Source of the DNA: Paenibacillus silviterrae
GTDB lineage: Bacteria > Bacillota > Bacilli > Paenibacillales > NBRC-103111
Assembly: GCF_030167925.1 (NCBI RefSeq)
Contig: NZ_JASKUT010000002.1
Location: 186,001-250,000, forward strand
Reading direction: 5' to 3'
Length of the DNA: 64,000 bases
A program made the position numbers and the translations under genes. The notes under the pieces are model-generated. The model did not search any database and had not been told where the DNA came from. It saw only the letters and a list, made by a program, of their open reading frames with translations. Of the stretch, positions 55,399 to 63,335 are shown in pieces; within the stretch, counting starts at the first letter, position 1, and each line of letters starts with the position of its first letter.

Positions 55399-57396
55399 AT
55401 GAAATGGAAAAATTGGGCTTTCACTGGTGTTGTACTGATCTGCTGCTTGGCTTTCGGGACCGCCGCCCAGGCGGACAATACGACCTATTATGTGGATGCG
55501 ACAGGCGGCAGCGACACGAATGACGGGCTTACGGCTGCGAAGGCTTGGAAGTCGCTGGCCAAGGTGAATGCGGTCACCTTCCAGCCGGGGGATCAAATAT
55601 TGCTGAAAGCGGGGGAACGTTGGACCGGCACGCTGCATCCTCTCGGATCGGGGGCGGCGGGCAATCCAATCGTAATAAGCCGCTACGGAACAGGTTCGAA
55701 CCCTTTGATCGAAGGGCAAGGGGCCAGGAATGTCGTCATGCTCTATAATCAGGAGCATTGGGACGTCGGTCACCTCGAAATTACGAACAAAACGGCCACC
55801 CAAGGGACAACGGCACGAAGCGGGGTCGAAGTGATCGGTGAGGACTACATGGCCGGACCGGTAACGGACATTACGAATGTGGCAACACTTCATAATATTC
55901 GTTTGCACGACCTGTACATTCATGACATTAACGGACAGCATATCAAGACGGTGAACGGCAGTGCGGGAATCAATGTTGTCGTAAAACGCAGAGGAGACGG
56001 ACAGCCCAATCGGGTAACCAAATTCGATCAGGTGTTGATCGAAAATAACAAGATCGAAAACGTAACCCGTACCGGAATCATGGTCAACTCGGCTTGGGGG
56101 AGCCGAGCTCAGCAGGGCGGGACGGTTAATCCGCAAATTCCGTGGACACCGGCAACGAATGTGGTCATTCGAGGAAATCAGGTGCTGCATGTGAGCGGAG
56201 ACGGCATAGTGCCCCATGTTTCAATCGGCGCACTGGTTGAATACAACAGGGTTCATGGCTTTAACGAGGCAATGGTGGATTATAATGCCGGCATGTGGAC
56301 CTACAACGGGGACTATACGCTTTATCAATACAATGAGGTATCAGGCGGAAAGACGATCAAGGACGGAATGGCATTCGATTTTGACAACGGAACGAAAGGT
56401 CTTATCTTCCAATACAATTACAGCCATGACAATGAGGGCGGGACGGTGCTGATTTGCCAGAATGAAACGAACGGCTCCGTTTCGGACGGCATCTTCCGCT
56501 ACAACGTCAGCCAGAATGACAAGTACCAGATGATCACGGTTTGCGGCGGCAGCAATTATACGAACATGCAGTTCTATAACAACGTGTTTTACGTCGGCAG
56601 CGGTATTGCGAATAATATGCTGATTAATAATAACGGAAATGCTCCCACAGGCAACGGGCAGGCGAGCTTTAAGAACAATATCTTCTACAACCTGGGCACG
56701 GGCTCGTATGCCGCAAAAACGTCTTGGACCTATGACAGCAATGTCTTCTTCGGCAACAACAAGCCTACGACCTCAACGATTCCGGATGCGAACATGATTA
56801 CTGCCGACCCGCGATTCGTAAGTCCCGGCACCGGAACGGGCATCAATGGACTGGACGGCTATAAGCTTATGACCGGCTCTTCTGCGCTAGGGAACGGGGC
56901 AGTCATTGCGAACAATGGCGGTAAGGATTACTGGGGCAACCCTGTATCGGCCGCGAACCCTCCGCATCGCGGAGCATATAACGGATCGCCGGAGCTGATC
57001 GGCAACCCGGGTTTTGAAGCGGGAACCGAAAATCCTTGGTATCATTGGGGCAGTGCGTTGTTAACAACGAACACCGGCGAAGTCCGCACGGGCAAAGCGG
57101 CGGCCAAGGTCGTTCCCAGCTCGGCCTTCGAGCAGTGGGTCACCGTGAAGCCGAATACTACTTACAAGCTAAGAGGCTACGGTAAAGTTTCCGGGACTGG
57201 GCAAACCATATCCATTGGAGCCAAGCTTTATGACGGCAATCAACAGTCGGCAGCGCAAATAATGGACACCAGCTGGACGCAGAAGGAGATTACCTTCACG
57301 ACCGGGCCTTCGACGACGACGATGCGGGTGTTTATTTACAATCCCTCTTCCTCCGGCTATGGGTTAGCGGATGATGTAGAGCTTTACGAGCAGTAA
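55399..57396 (+). CDS. Secreted right-handed beta-helix protein with C-terminal carbohydrate-binding-like domain
   Basis: 665-residue secreted protein; ATG after CGAAGGAGG. Signal peptide with cleavage near AQA|DN (residue 25). The mature start YYVDATGGSDTNDGLTAAKAW is the usual opening of Pel9A/GH-type right-handed beta-helices. About ten coils follow, rich in 'N.I.NV.R.GI' type turns (for example NNKIENVTRTGIMVN). A beta-sandwich domain begins at ~529 (NPGFEAGTENPW) and resembles CBM4/9-type modules. Such proteins include pectate lyases, alpha-1,3-galactosidases and GH141 enzymes; I cannot choose among them. Position between importer F and fucosidase genes suggests a glycan-degrading role. 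Confidence 0.75.
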   Translation: MKWKNWAFTGVVLICCLAFGTAAQADNTTYYVDATGGSDTNDGLTAAKAWKSLAKVNAVTFQPGDQILLKAGERWTGTLHPLGSGAAGNPIVISRYGTGSNPLIEGQGARNVVMLYNQEHWDVGHLEITNKTATQGTTARSGVEVIGEDYMAGPVTDITNVATLHNIRLHDLYIHDINGQHIKTVNGSAGINVVVKRRGDGQPNRVTKFDQVLIENNKIENVTRTGIMVNSAWGSRAQQGGTVNPQIPWTPATNVVIRGNQVLHVSGDGIVPHVSIGALVEYNRVHGFNEAMVDYNAGMWTYNGDYTLYQYNEVSGGKTIKDGMAFDFDNGTKGLIFQYNYSHDNEGGTVLICQNETNGSVSDGIFRYNVSQNDKYQMITVCGGSNYTNMQFYNNVFYVGSGIANNMLINNNGNAPTGNGQASFKNNIFYNLGTGSYAAKTSWTYDSNVFFGNNKPTTSTIPDANMITADPRFVSPGTGTGINGLDGYKLMTGSSALGNGAVIANNGGKDYWGNPVSAANPPHRGAYNGSPELIGNPGFEAGTENPWYHWGSALLTTNTGEVRTGKAAAKVVPSSAFEQWVTVKPNTTYKLRGYGKVSGTGQTISIGAKLYDGNQQSAAQIMDTSWTQKEITFTTGPSTTTMRVFIYNPSSSGYGLADDVELYEQ

Positions 57397-57426
57397 GAGA
57401 ACGAGAATATTGTACAAAACTTGCCT

Positions 57427-57442
57427 GGAATTGTTCAATTCC
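57427..57442. promoter_or_regulatory. Operator-like inverted repeat upstream of the orphan binding protein
   Basis: GGAATTG, TT, CAATTCC: two perfect 7-nt arms in the 137-bp gap between the beta-helix gene and the binding-protein gene. It could bind a dimeric regulator. AraC proteins usually prefer direct repeats, so the binder is unclear. Confidence 0.3.
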
Positions 57443-57533
57443 ATCCTCTTAAGTCCAAACTATGGGAATGCTTTCAAGCCCGTGTTAAGATGATTGCGGT
57501 TGCATGAAAGTAAGCACAAGGGGAGGAAAATCA

Positions 57534-58805
57534 ATGAACAAAGCTAAGAAAGCATTGCTAATTTCCATAGTGGGCGTTTCGCTAGCCGGGTGCAGCGGCA
57601 CCCCCGCCGCACAGGAAACGAAATCGGGTCCTGATGCTGTACCGGTTGTCGACAACAAGCCGGTTACGCTGACCATCGTTGTTCCGCCTTATGCGGACGG
57701 AAATTTCAAGGAGTATGTTGAAAAGCCCGTAGCAGCGAAATTTCCGAATATCACCTTCGAGAAAATCGCCTCGAACAACTGGGAAGAAGTGATGGCTTCC
57801 GGCGCTAAGCCGGATTTGTATATCATCGGGCAGGATAAATTTCCTCAGATGAAAAATCTGGGGATCTTAGACAATATGGACCCGTTTATTAAGAAATTCA
57901 ACATGGATATGAGCAGGTTCGATACGCAATATCTGGATTCCATCAAATCAACCAGCGGCGAAGCTTATCTTCCGGCACTTCCTTTCTACTCCGGCTTTTA
58001 CGTTACGTATTACAACAAAGATATATTCGACAAATTCGGCGTGGAATATCCGAAGGACGGTATGACTTGGGATGAGATGATTGAGCTCGGCAAAAAGCTT
58101 ACCGTCATGGAGAACGGTACGCAATTTCGGGGGCTGCTTCCGGTGAACGGGCCCCAAATCCCCGCAAGCCAGTTGGAGCTCAAGTTTTTCGACGACCAAA
58201 AGAAGCCTGCCGTGAATAACGAAGGCTGGAAGCAAGTGCTGGAAACGATGCATAACATCTACAGAATTCCGGGAAATGAAGAAATTGTCTTTGACAATAA
58301 AGCGATTGATCAATTCTTGAAGGAGCGGCGGGTAGCGATGCTCTTCGGATCGAACCTGTTCTCGTCGCTTAAGGACGCCACTGATTTGAATTGGGACGTC
58401 GTCACTTATCCGGTTCACACGCAAGCTCCCGATAAAGGGACGGAAGCCCTAGCGATTGTGCTCGGCGTCACTTCCATGAGTCAGAACAAGGATGCGGCCT
58501 TCCAAGTGATAACGGCTGCTCTTTCGGATGAAGTGCAGGAGGAGCTTTCCAAGAACGCCGGGATCACCGTGCTGCAAACTGGAAAAATTCAAAGTATGTT
58601 TGGTCAAAACTTACCGTATTTGAAGGAGAAAAACGCGAGTGCCGCGTTCAAGATCAAACGAGTGAAGGGCTACCAGAATTATGGTGCCGCAGGGATTATG
58701 ATTACAGCGTTACAGGAAATCGTGAAGGGCAAAGATACCAACACGGCCCTGAGAGAAGCGGAAGAGAAGCTGGTCAAGCACATGGAGAAGCTGATCGTTA
58801 AATAG
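57534..58805 (+). CDS. Extracellular solute-binding lipoprotein without adjacent permeases
   Basis: 423-residue binding lipoprotein; ATG 57534 after GGGGAGG (the frame is open ten codons upstream). Lipobox LAGC, cysteine at residue 20. SBP_bac_1 features include KFPNITFEKI and GMTWDEMIELGKKL. It is paralogous to the binding protein starting at 63336 (shared 'Y.PKD.MTW......A/GK' pattern). It is flanked by a beta-helix gene and a fucosidase gene, with no permease on either side, so it may feed a permease elsewhere or act as a surface sugar binder or sensor. Confidence 0.9.
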   Translation: MNKAKKALLISIVGVSLAGCSGTPAAQETKSGPDAVPVVDNKPVTLTIVVPPYADGNFKEYVEKPVAAKFPNITFEKIASNNWEEVMASGAKPDLYIIGQDKFPQMKNLGILDNMDPFIKKFNMDMSRFDTQYLDSIKSTSGEAYLPALPFYSGFYVTYYNKDIFDKFGVEYPKDGMTWDEMIELGKKLTVMENGTQFRGLLPVNGPQIPASQLELKFFDDQKKPAVNNEGWKQVLETMHNIYRIPGNEEIVFDNKAIDQFLKERRVAMLFGSNLFSSLKDATDLNWDVVTYPVHTQAPDKGTEALAIVLGVTSMSQNKDAAFQVITAALSDEVQEELSKNAGITVLQTGKIQSMFGQNLPYLKEKNASAAFKIKRVKGYQNYGAAGIMITALQEIVKGKDTNTALREAEEKLVKHMEKLIVK

Positions 58806-58832
58806 AACGGCACGGAAGGGAGGCGATCCGCA

Positions 58833-60065
58833 ATGTTAGCAACACCTACTCTCGAACAGCAGAGATGGCAGTATATGGAGCTTGGCATGTTTTGCCACTT
58901 CGGCATCAACACGTTTACGGGCCAAGAATGGGGTGATGGTACGGATGACCCGTCGCTGTTCCATCCGACAGAGCTGGACGCAGGGCAGTGGGTGCGCACG
59001 GCGAAGCAGGCCGGGTTCAAGTATTTCGTGTTGACCGCGAAGCATCATGACGGCTTCTGTCTTTGGCCGACCCGCACTACCGATTATTCCGTCACTTCGA
59101 GCCCGTGGAAAAAGGGGAAAGGCGATGTAGTAAGGGAATGCGCCGAGGCTTGCCGGGCCGAGGGCATAGGCTTCGGGATTTATGTATCCCCTTGGGACCG
59201 TCATGAGCCATGCTACTCTGACGAAGCGGCCTACAACGACTTCTACGCGGAGCAGCTGACGGAGCTGCTCACGCAATACGGTCCTCTGGTGGAGGTATGG
59301 TTCGACGGCGCGGGCTCCGAAGGACGGGAGTACGATTGGCGGAGAATCATGAAGCTGGTCAAGACACATCAGCCGGAGGCCATGATCTTCAACATGGGAG
59401 CGCCGACGATCCGCTGGGTAGGCAACGAGGACGGCGTTGCCCCCTATCCGTGCTGGAACACGGCGGAGACGGCGAGAACCAGCATGTTTACGAAGAGCAT
59501 GCTGACTTGGCTGCCGGAAACCTCGGCTTGGGTGCCTGCTGAGTGCGATGTACCGATCCGTAAGAGGCGATGGTTCTGGCGGCCGGACGATGAAGATCGT
59601 CTTCGCTCGACGGAGGAGCTCGTGGACATTTACTACCGCTCCGTAGGGCATGGCACCGTACTGCTGCTTAACGTCGCCCCCGATGTGCGCGGATTGTTCC
59701 CGGAGGCCGATGTACGGCGCGTACTGGAGCTCGGCGATGAGATCCGGAGGAGATTCTCCTCCCCGATTGCGGAAGCCTCCGGTCAGGGGGAAACCGTTGA
59801 GCTTGCTTGGACGAACGAGACCGAAATCAATCATGCGATCTTGATGGAGGACATTGCCCATGGAGAACGAATTAGGTCTTATATTCTCGAAGCGCAGCAG
59901 GACGGCCAGTGGGCGGAGCTGGTTCGCGGCAGCGCCGTCGGCCATAAGAAGATCGACCGTTTTCCGGCGATCCGTACGAACCGGTTGCGACTTCGGATTA
60001 CGGAGTGCGTAGAGGAGCCGGTCATTCGCAAACTATCCGCCTTTTGTATAACGGAGCAGCTGTAA
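58833..60065 (+). CDS. GH29 alpha-L-fucosidase, cytoplasmic
   Basis: 410-residue enzyme with no signal peptide; ATG after GGGAGGCG. GH29 barrel from MELGMFCHFGINTFTG, with FVLTAKHHDGFCLWP and nucleophile D158 in VWFDGAGSEG. A short C-terminal beta domain follows from ~310. It would release L-fucose from imported oligosaccharides. Strikingly similar along its length to the C-terminal half of the next protein (60144), so the two arose by duplication. Between them is a strong terminator, so they are probably separate transcripts. Confidence 0.94.
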   Translation: MLATPTLEQQRWQYMELGMFCHFGINTFTGQEWGDGTDDPSLFHPTELDAGQWVRTAKQAGFKYFVLTAKHHDGFCLWPTRTTDYSVTSSPWKKGKGDVVRECAEACRAEGIGFGIYVSPWDRHEPCYSDEAAYNDFYAEQLTELLTQYGPLVEVWFDGAGSEGREYDWRRIMKLVKTHQPEAMIFNMGAPTIRWVGNEDGVAPYPCWNTAETARTSMFTKSMLTWLPETSAWVPAECDVPIRKRRWFWRPDDEDRLRSTEELVDIYYRSVGHGTVLLLNVAPDVRGLFPEADVRRVLELGDEIRRRFSSPIAEASGQGETVELAWTNETEINHAILMEDIAHGERIRSYILEAQQDGQWAELVRGSAVGHKKIDRFPAIRTNRLRLRITECVEEPVIRKLSAFCITEQL

Positions 60066-60071
60066 TCCAGC

Positions 60072-60113
60072 CCTCCCGCCATCCTTCCGATGGCGGGAGG
60101 CTTTGCCTTTTAT
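60072..60113 (+). terminator. Rho-independent terminator between the two tandem GH29 genes
   Basis: Perfect 11-bp inverted repeat CCTCCCGCCAT / ATGGCGGGAGG with a 7-nt loop, followed by CTTTGCCTTTTAT. It lies 6 bp after the stop of the stand-alone fucosidase and 31 bp before the fusion gene. Confidence 0.9.
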
Positions 60114-60143
60114 ACGTGATGATGAACGGAAGGAGGAAATTCA

Positions 60144-62363
60144 TTGATCGGGCAGAATGCACAAGAAGAGACTCTCATCCGGAGCTATTTCGACCAGATG
60201 CAGGTCGATATTTCTGCGGCGGATTGCACCAAGGTTTCTTCCAATTGGCGCAGCATGAACCAGATTCCGAATTACTGCCGTATGTATTTTATTGTGGATG
60301 GGGAAGGCTGGATCAAAATACGCGGAAAAGAATATTACCCTGGACCGGGGCAGCTGTTTATATTGCCTGCGGGGGTGGTGCAATCGTTCGCTTCCGTCAA
60401 TGACAATACGTTTACGAAATATTGGTGCCACTTCACGGCCAAAGTAGGGGAGCTGCACTTGCTGCAGCTGTTGGACGTGCCCTTTTATGTACAAATTCCA
60501 GACACCGTCTATGTGGAGCGCCTATTCCGGAGCCTATTAACCGCTTATCGCGGCCATGAGCCGTATTCCCCGCTGCAGGCCAAGGCTGCATTCCTTGAGA
60601 TCTTCTCTTATTATGTCAGGCATTGCAACCCGCAGAGCATTCAGCTGTCGGTATCGCCGAATGCGACTCTTCTGAACCAGCTTTTGTCCTATATCGACGT
60701 GCGGCTTGGAGAACCGCTTACGGTGGAGGAGTTAGCCAAGGTAGTTAATTATACGCCTAACTATTTCAACCGCTTCTTCAAAAAAATGCTGAACATGACG
60801 CCCGTGCAATACATTCTGAAAGCCCGAATGGAGAGGGCAAAGCGATTTCTGGCGACGACGGACCTAAGTCTCAAACAAATTGCACAAGAAATCGGCATGG
60901 ATATTCATTATTTCCAGCGCATGTTCAAGCGAAGCTTCGGTTCGACGCCCAAGCATTACCGGGAATCGAACCGGCATCAGCTGCAGCAGCGGTATCATAT
61001 GCTGAGTGACCAAGCGGAGCTCGATGTGGAGACAAGCCGTTATTGGGAAGCATGGATCCGTCCCGATGGGGAAGGCGAAGCATCGTCGCCAAGGGTGGCT
61101 CTGGAGGAGTCCCGTTTGCAAGAGGCCGGTAAGGGGGAGCCTCCGCCCGTCGATTCCATCCCCAAGGGGCTTGCCCTGCCTGCATCAAGTCAAGTACGTT
61201 GGCATGATTTGGAGCTGGGGATGTTTTGCCACTTCGGACTGAATACGTATACGGGGAGAGAATGGGGGGACGGAACCGATCCGCCTTCCTTGTTCCATCC
61301 GGAACAGTTTGACGCCAGGCAGTGGGCTCGGATAGCGAAACGGGCCGGGTTCCGCTATCTTGTGCTGACAGCCAAGCACCATGACGGGTTCTGCCTTTGG
61401 CCTACCCGAACGACCGACTATTCCGTCAGGTCGAGTCCCTGGAGGAGCGGGGAGGGCGACGTCGTTAGGGAGGTGGCGGAGGCCTGCAGGGAGGAGGGGC
61501 TTCTGTTCGGCCTGTATATATCCCCATGGGACCGGCACGCTCCTTGCTATCAGGATCAAGCCGCTTACGATGACATGTATGCCGAGCAGCTTACGGAGCT
61601 GCTGACGGGCTACGGGCCGATTGTTGAAATCTGGTTCGACGGTGCCGGCTCGGAAGGAAGGACCTTCGACTGGGAGCGTTTCACGGCGCTGATGATCCGA
61701 TATCAGCCGGAAGCGATGCGGGTGAACATGGGGAAGCCGACGGTTCGTTGGATCGGCAACGAACTGGGTGTCGCACCATACCCGTGCTGGAACACGGTGG
61801 AATCGAAGCACCAGCCCGGCCGCTTGGAATGGATTCCGGCGGAATGCAATGTTCCGCTGCGCAAACGGCGCTGGTTCTGGCATCCGAACGAAGAGAGCAA
61901 AATTCATGAGCTAAGCGAACTGCTTGATATGTATTACCTATCCGTCGGACACGGATGCAACCTGCTTTTGAATGTCGCTCCGGATGTTCGGGGGCTGATC
62001 CCTGAAGAGGATGTCCGGCGTGTTGCCGAGTTTCATGATGAGGTGCAGCGAAGATTCGCCAATCCGTTGGTCGATTTATCCGGACAAGGCAGCGAGATGA
62101 CTGTGAACTTCTCCGGGCCACAGATGGTGGATCATGTCATCTTGATGGAAGACCTTCATTACGGCGAACGCGTAGCATCGTATGTGATTGAAGCGGAGTT
62201 CGCCGGAGAGTGGATTCCTATCTTCCAGGGGAGCGCAATCGGCCATAAGAAGATCGATCGATTTGCTCCGGTTCCAGTCGAGAAGCTTCGGTTTCGGACG
62301 CTGCAATCGATCGGTATGCCGGTGATACGAAGATTTGCCATATTTCACACGGCTGAAGAATGA
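60144..62363 (+). CDS. AraC-family regulator fused to a GH29 alpha-L-fucosidase
   Basis: 739-residue protein in one uninterrupted frame, TTG start after AAGGAGG. N-terminal cupin-like domain ~20-150 (MYFIVDGEGWIKIRG, GQLFILPAGVVQSF), AraC double helix-turn-helix ~175-275 (LTVEELAKVVNYTPNYFNRFFKK, LKQIAQEIGMDIHYFQRMFKR, STPKHYRES), and a charged linker ~276-350. A complete GH29 domain follows (~352-739) with LELGMFCHFGLNTYTG, LVLTAKHHDGFCLWP and nucleophile D499 in IWFDGAGSEG. The catalytic half is intact and close to the neighbouring enzyme at 58833. It may be a DNA-binding protein using the fucosidase as ligand sensor, or a bifunctional enzyme-regulator. An in-frame TTG at 61116 with GGAGGAG could also give a separate fucosidase. 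Confidence 0.93.
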   Translation: MIGQNAQEETLIRSYFDQMQVDISAADCTKVSSNWRSMNQIPNYCRMYFIVDGEGWIKIRGKEYYPGPGQLFILPAGVVQSFASVNDNTFTKYWCHFTAKVGELHLLQLLDVPFYVQIPDTVYVERLFRSLLTAYRGHEPYSPLQAKAAFLEIFSYYVRHCNPQSIQLSVSPNATLLNQLLSYIDVRLGEPLTVEELAKVVNYTPNYFNRFFKKMLNMTPVQYILKARMERAKRFLATTDLSLKQIAQEIGMDIHYFQRMFKRSFGSTPKHYRESNRHQLQQRYHMLSDQAELDVETSRYWEAWIRPDGEGEASSPRVALEESRLQEAGKGEPPPVDSIPKGLALPASSQVRWHDLELGMFCHFGLNTYTGREWGDGTDPPSLFHPEQFDARQWARIAKRAGFRYLVLTAKHHDGFCLWPTRTTDYSVRSSPWRSGEGDVVREVAEACREEGLLFGLYISPWDRHAPCYQDQAAYDDMYAEQLTELLTGYGPIVEIWFDGAGSEGRTFDWERFTALMIRYQPEAMRVNMGKPTVRWIGNELGVAPYPCWNTVESKHQPGRLEWIPAECNVPLRKRRWFWHPNEESKIHELSELLDMYYLSVGHGCNLLLNVAPDVRGLIPEEDVRRVAEFHDEVQRRFANPLVDLSGQGSEMTVNFSGPQMVDHVILMEDLHYGERVASYVIEAEFAGEWIPIFQGSAIGHKKIDRFAPVPVEKLRFRTLQSIGMPVIRRFAIFHTAEE
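61103..61118 (+). promoter_or_regulatory. Possible internal ribosome site and start inside the AraC-GH29 gene
   Basis: GGAGGAG (61103-61109) is followed after 6 nt by an in-frame TTG (61116-61118), codon 325 of the fusion. It lies in the linker just before the GH29 domain. Initiation here would produce a 415-residue fucosidase, nearly the size of the neighbouring 410-residue enzyme. Confidence 0.4.
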
Positions 62364-63160
62364 GGATCTGGCTCCCCCGCCGGATCCTTTTCGCACAAGG
62401 CAATAAAGGCGGAGGGAGAAAGCGACGTTTCCTTCTTGAAGGTCCGGTAAAAGTAGGAGCTATCGTAAAAGCCGAGATATTCGGATATTTCGGCAATGGT
62501 CATCGCCGTGTTCAAGAGCAGGCTACGGGCTTCCGTGATGCGCAAGTGCCTTTGGTATTGGACGGGAGTTTGTCCAGTTACTTCTTTGAACAAGGATATC
62601 GTATAATTCGTCGATCGCCCAATCTGCTCCGCCAATTCCCTTGCATGTATCGTACGGCGGTAATTAGCCGTAATGTATTGCTGAATTTTGCCGGATTGCT
62701 GCCACTTCATGGGGGATATTTCTCCGGTTTCAACGTCACGGCTAGCTATCCCTATCAATTCCTGCAAAATTCCGGAGCCGATAAAGCGATGCATCGGTTT
62801 GCCTTCCAAATGTTCGCGATGCAAAGCCTCGAACCGTTTCTTGATATATTCAAAGTTTCTTACTTTGGTTTTCGTGAACGCAAGCTTGTCCAATAAGGGA
62901 ACCGTACCCGAAGGTATGAGGTGATGGAACAAGGCCGAAAATTTCTGATGGGGCTCCTTCACGTAGTTCTCCGCACCGCGATAGGTTCCTTTCGGAATGA
63001 AGACCAGGTCGCCTTTCTCGGCAATCACCGTAGCATGGTTAATCGTATACTGCAGCTTCCCTTGAACAACCAGAATAAGGATATTCTCATTTACGGTTTG
63101 CGGCAGCATGCGCCAGTTCGGAATTTTATCGTCAAAATACGTGATATACTGCGTAATCAG
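62345..63160 (-). CDS. AraC-family transcriptional regulator, apparent CTG start
   Basis: 272-residue regulator. The first ATG in frame is at 63109, but it has no ribosome site. The frame continues upstream as ITQYITYFDDKIPNWR to a CTG at 63160, which sits 7 nt after AAAGGAGG, so CTG is the likely start. Cupin-like N-terminal part (ILILVVQGKLQYTI, GDLVFIPKGTYRGA), AraC double helix-turn-helix at ~165-265 (IHARELAEQIGRSTNYTISLFK, IAEISEYLGFYDSSYFYRTFKK, LSPSAFI). It overlaps the 3' end of the fusion gene by 19 bp, convergently. It is divergent from the binding-protein gene at 63336, its likely target. Confidence 0.88.
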   Translation of the reverse strand: MITQYITYFDDKIPNWRMLPQTVNENILILVVQGKLQYTINHATVIAEKGDLVFIPKGTYRGAENYVKEPHQKFSALFHHLIPSGTVPLLDKLAFTKTKVRNFEYIKKRFEALHREHLEGKPMHRFIGSGILQELIGIASRDVETGEISPMKWQQSGKIQQYITANYRRTIHARELAEQIGRSTNYTISLFKEVTGQTPVQYQRHLRITEARSLLLNTAMTIAEISEYLGFYDSSYFYRTFKKETSLSPSAFIALCEKDPAGEPDPHSSAV

Positions 63161-63284
63161 GGGGATACCTCCTTTGCAGGAATATTTTCCTATCTCTATC
63201 GTACCACGTAAACCGCTTCGATTTCCAATGATATTATCCCTAAAATTGGTGAATTATACATGGCTTGCAAAGGTCAACATTACG

Positions 63285-63311
63285 TATAATTCCCTTATGA
63301 ATGCGCTTGCA
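63285..63311 (+). promoter_or_regulatory. Candidate promoter and cre-like operator for the binding-protein gene at 63336
   Basis: A perfect TATAAT (63285-63290) lacks a well-spaced -35 (CTTGCA at 15 nt). TGAATGCGCTTGCA (63298-63311), matching the CcpA operator pattern with two mismatches and the central CG, would overlap the transcription start. The weak -35 suits an activated promoter, with the divergent AraC regulator as candidate activator. Confidence 0.4.
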
Positions 63312-63335
63312 TTTATAAAAGGAGGGTATCATTTC

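Noticed and set aside
55252-56217. A 321-codon antisense open frame over the beta-helix gene
   Set aside because: Sense coding has a signal peptide and repeat pattern; the antisense frame is a by-product of codon usage.
58836-59945. A 369-codon antisense open frame over the GH29 gene
   Set aside because: The sense strand encodes a complete fucosidase with catalytic motifs; the antisense frame has no family features.
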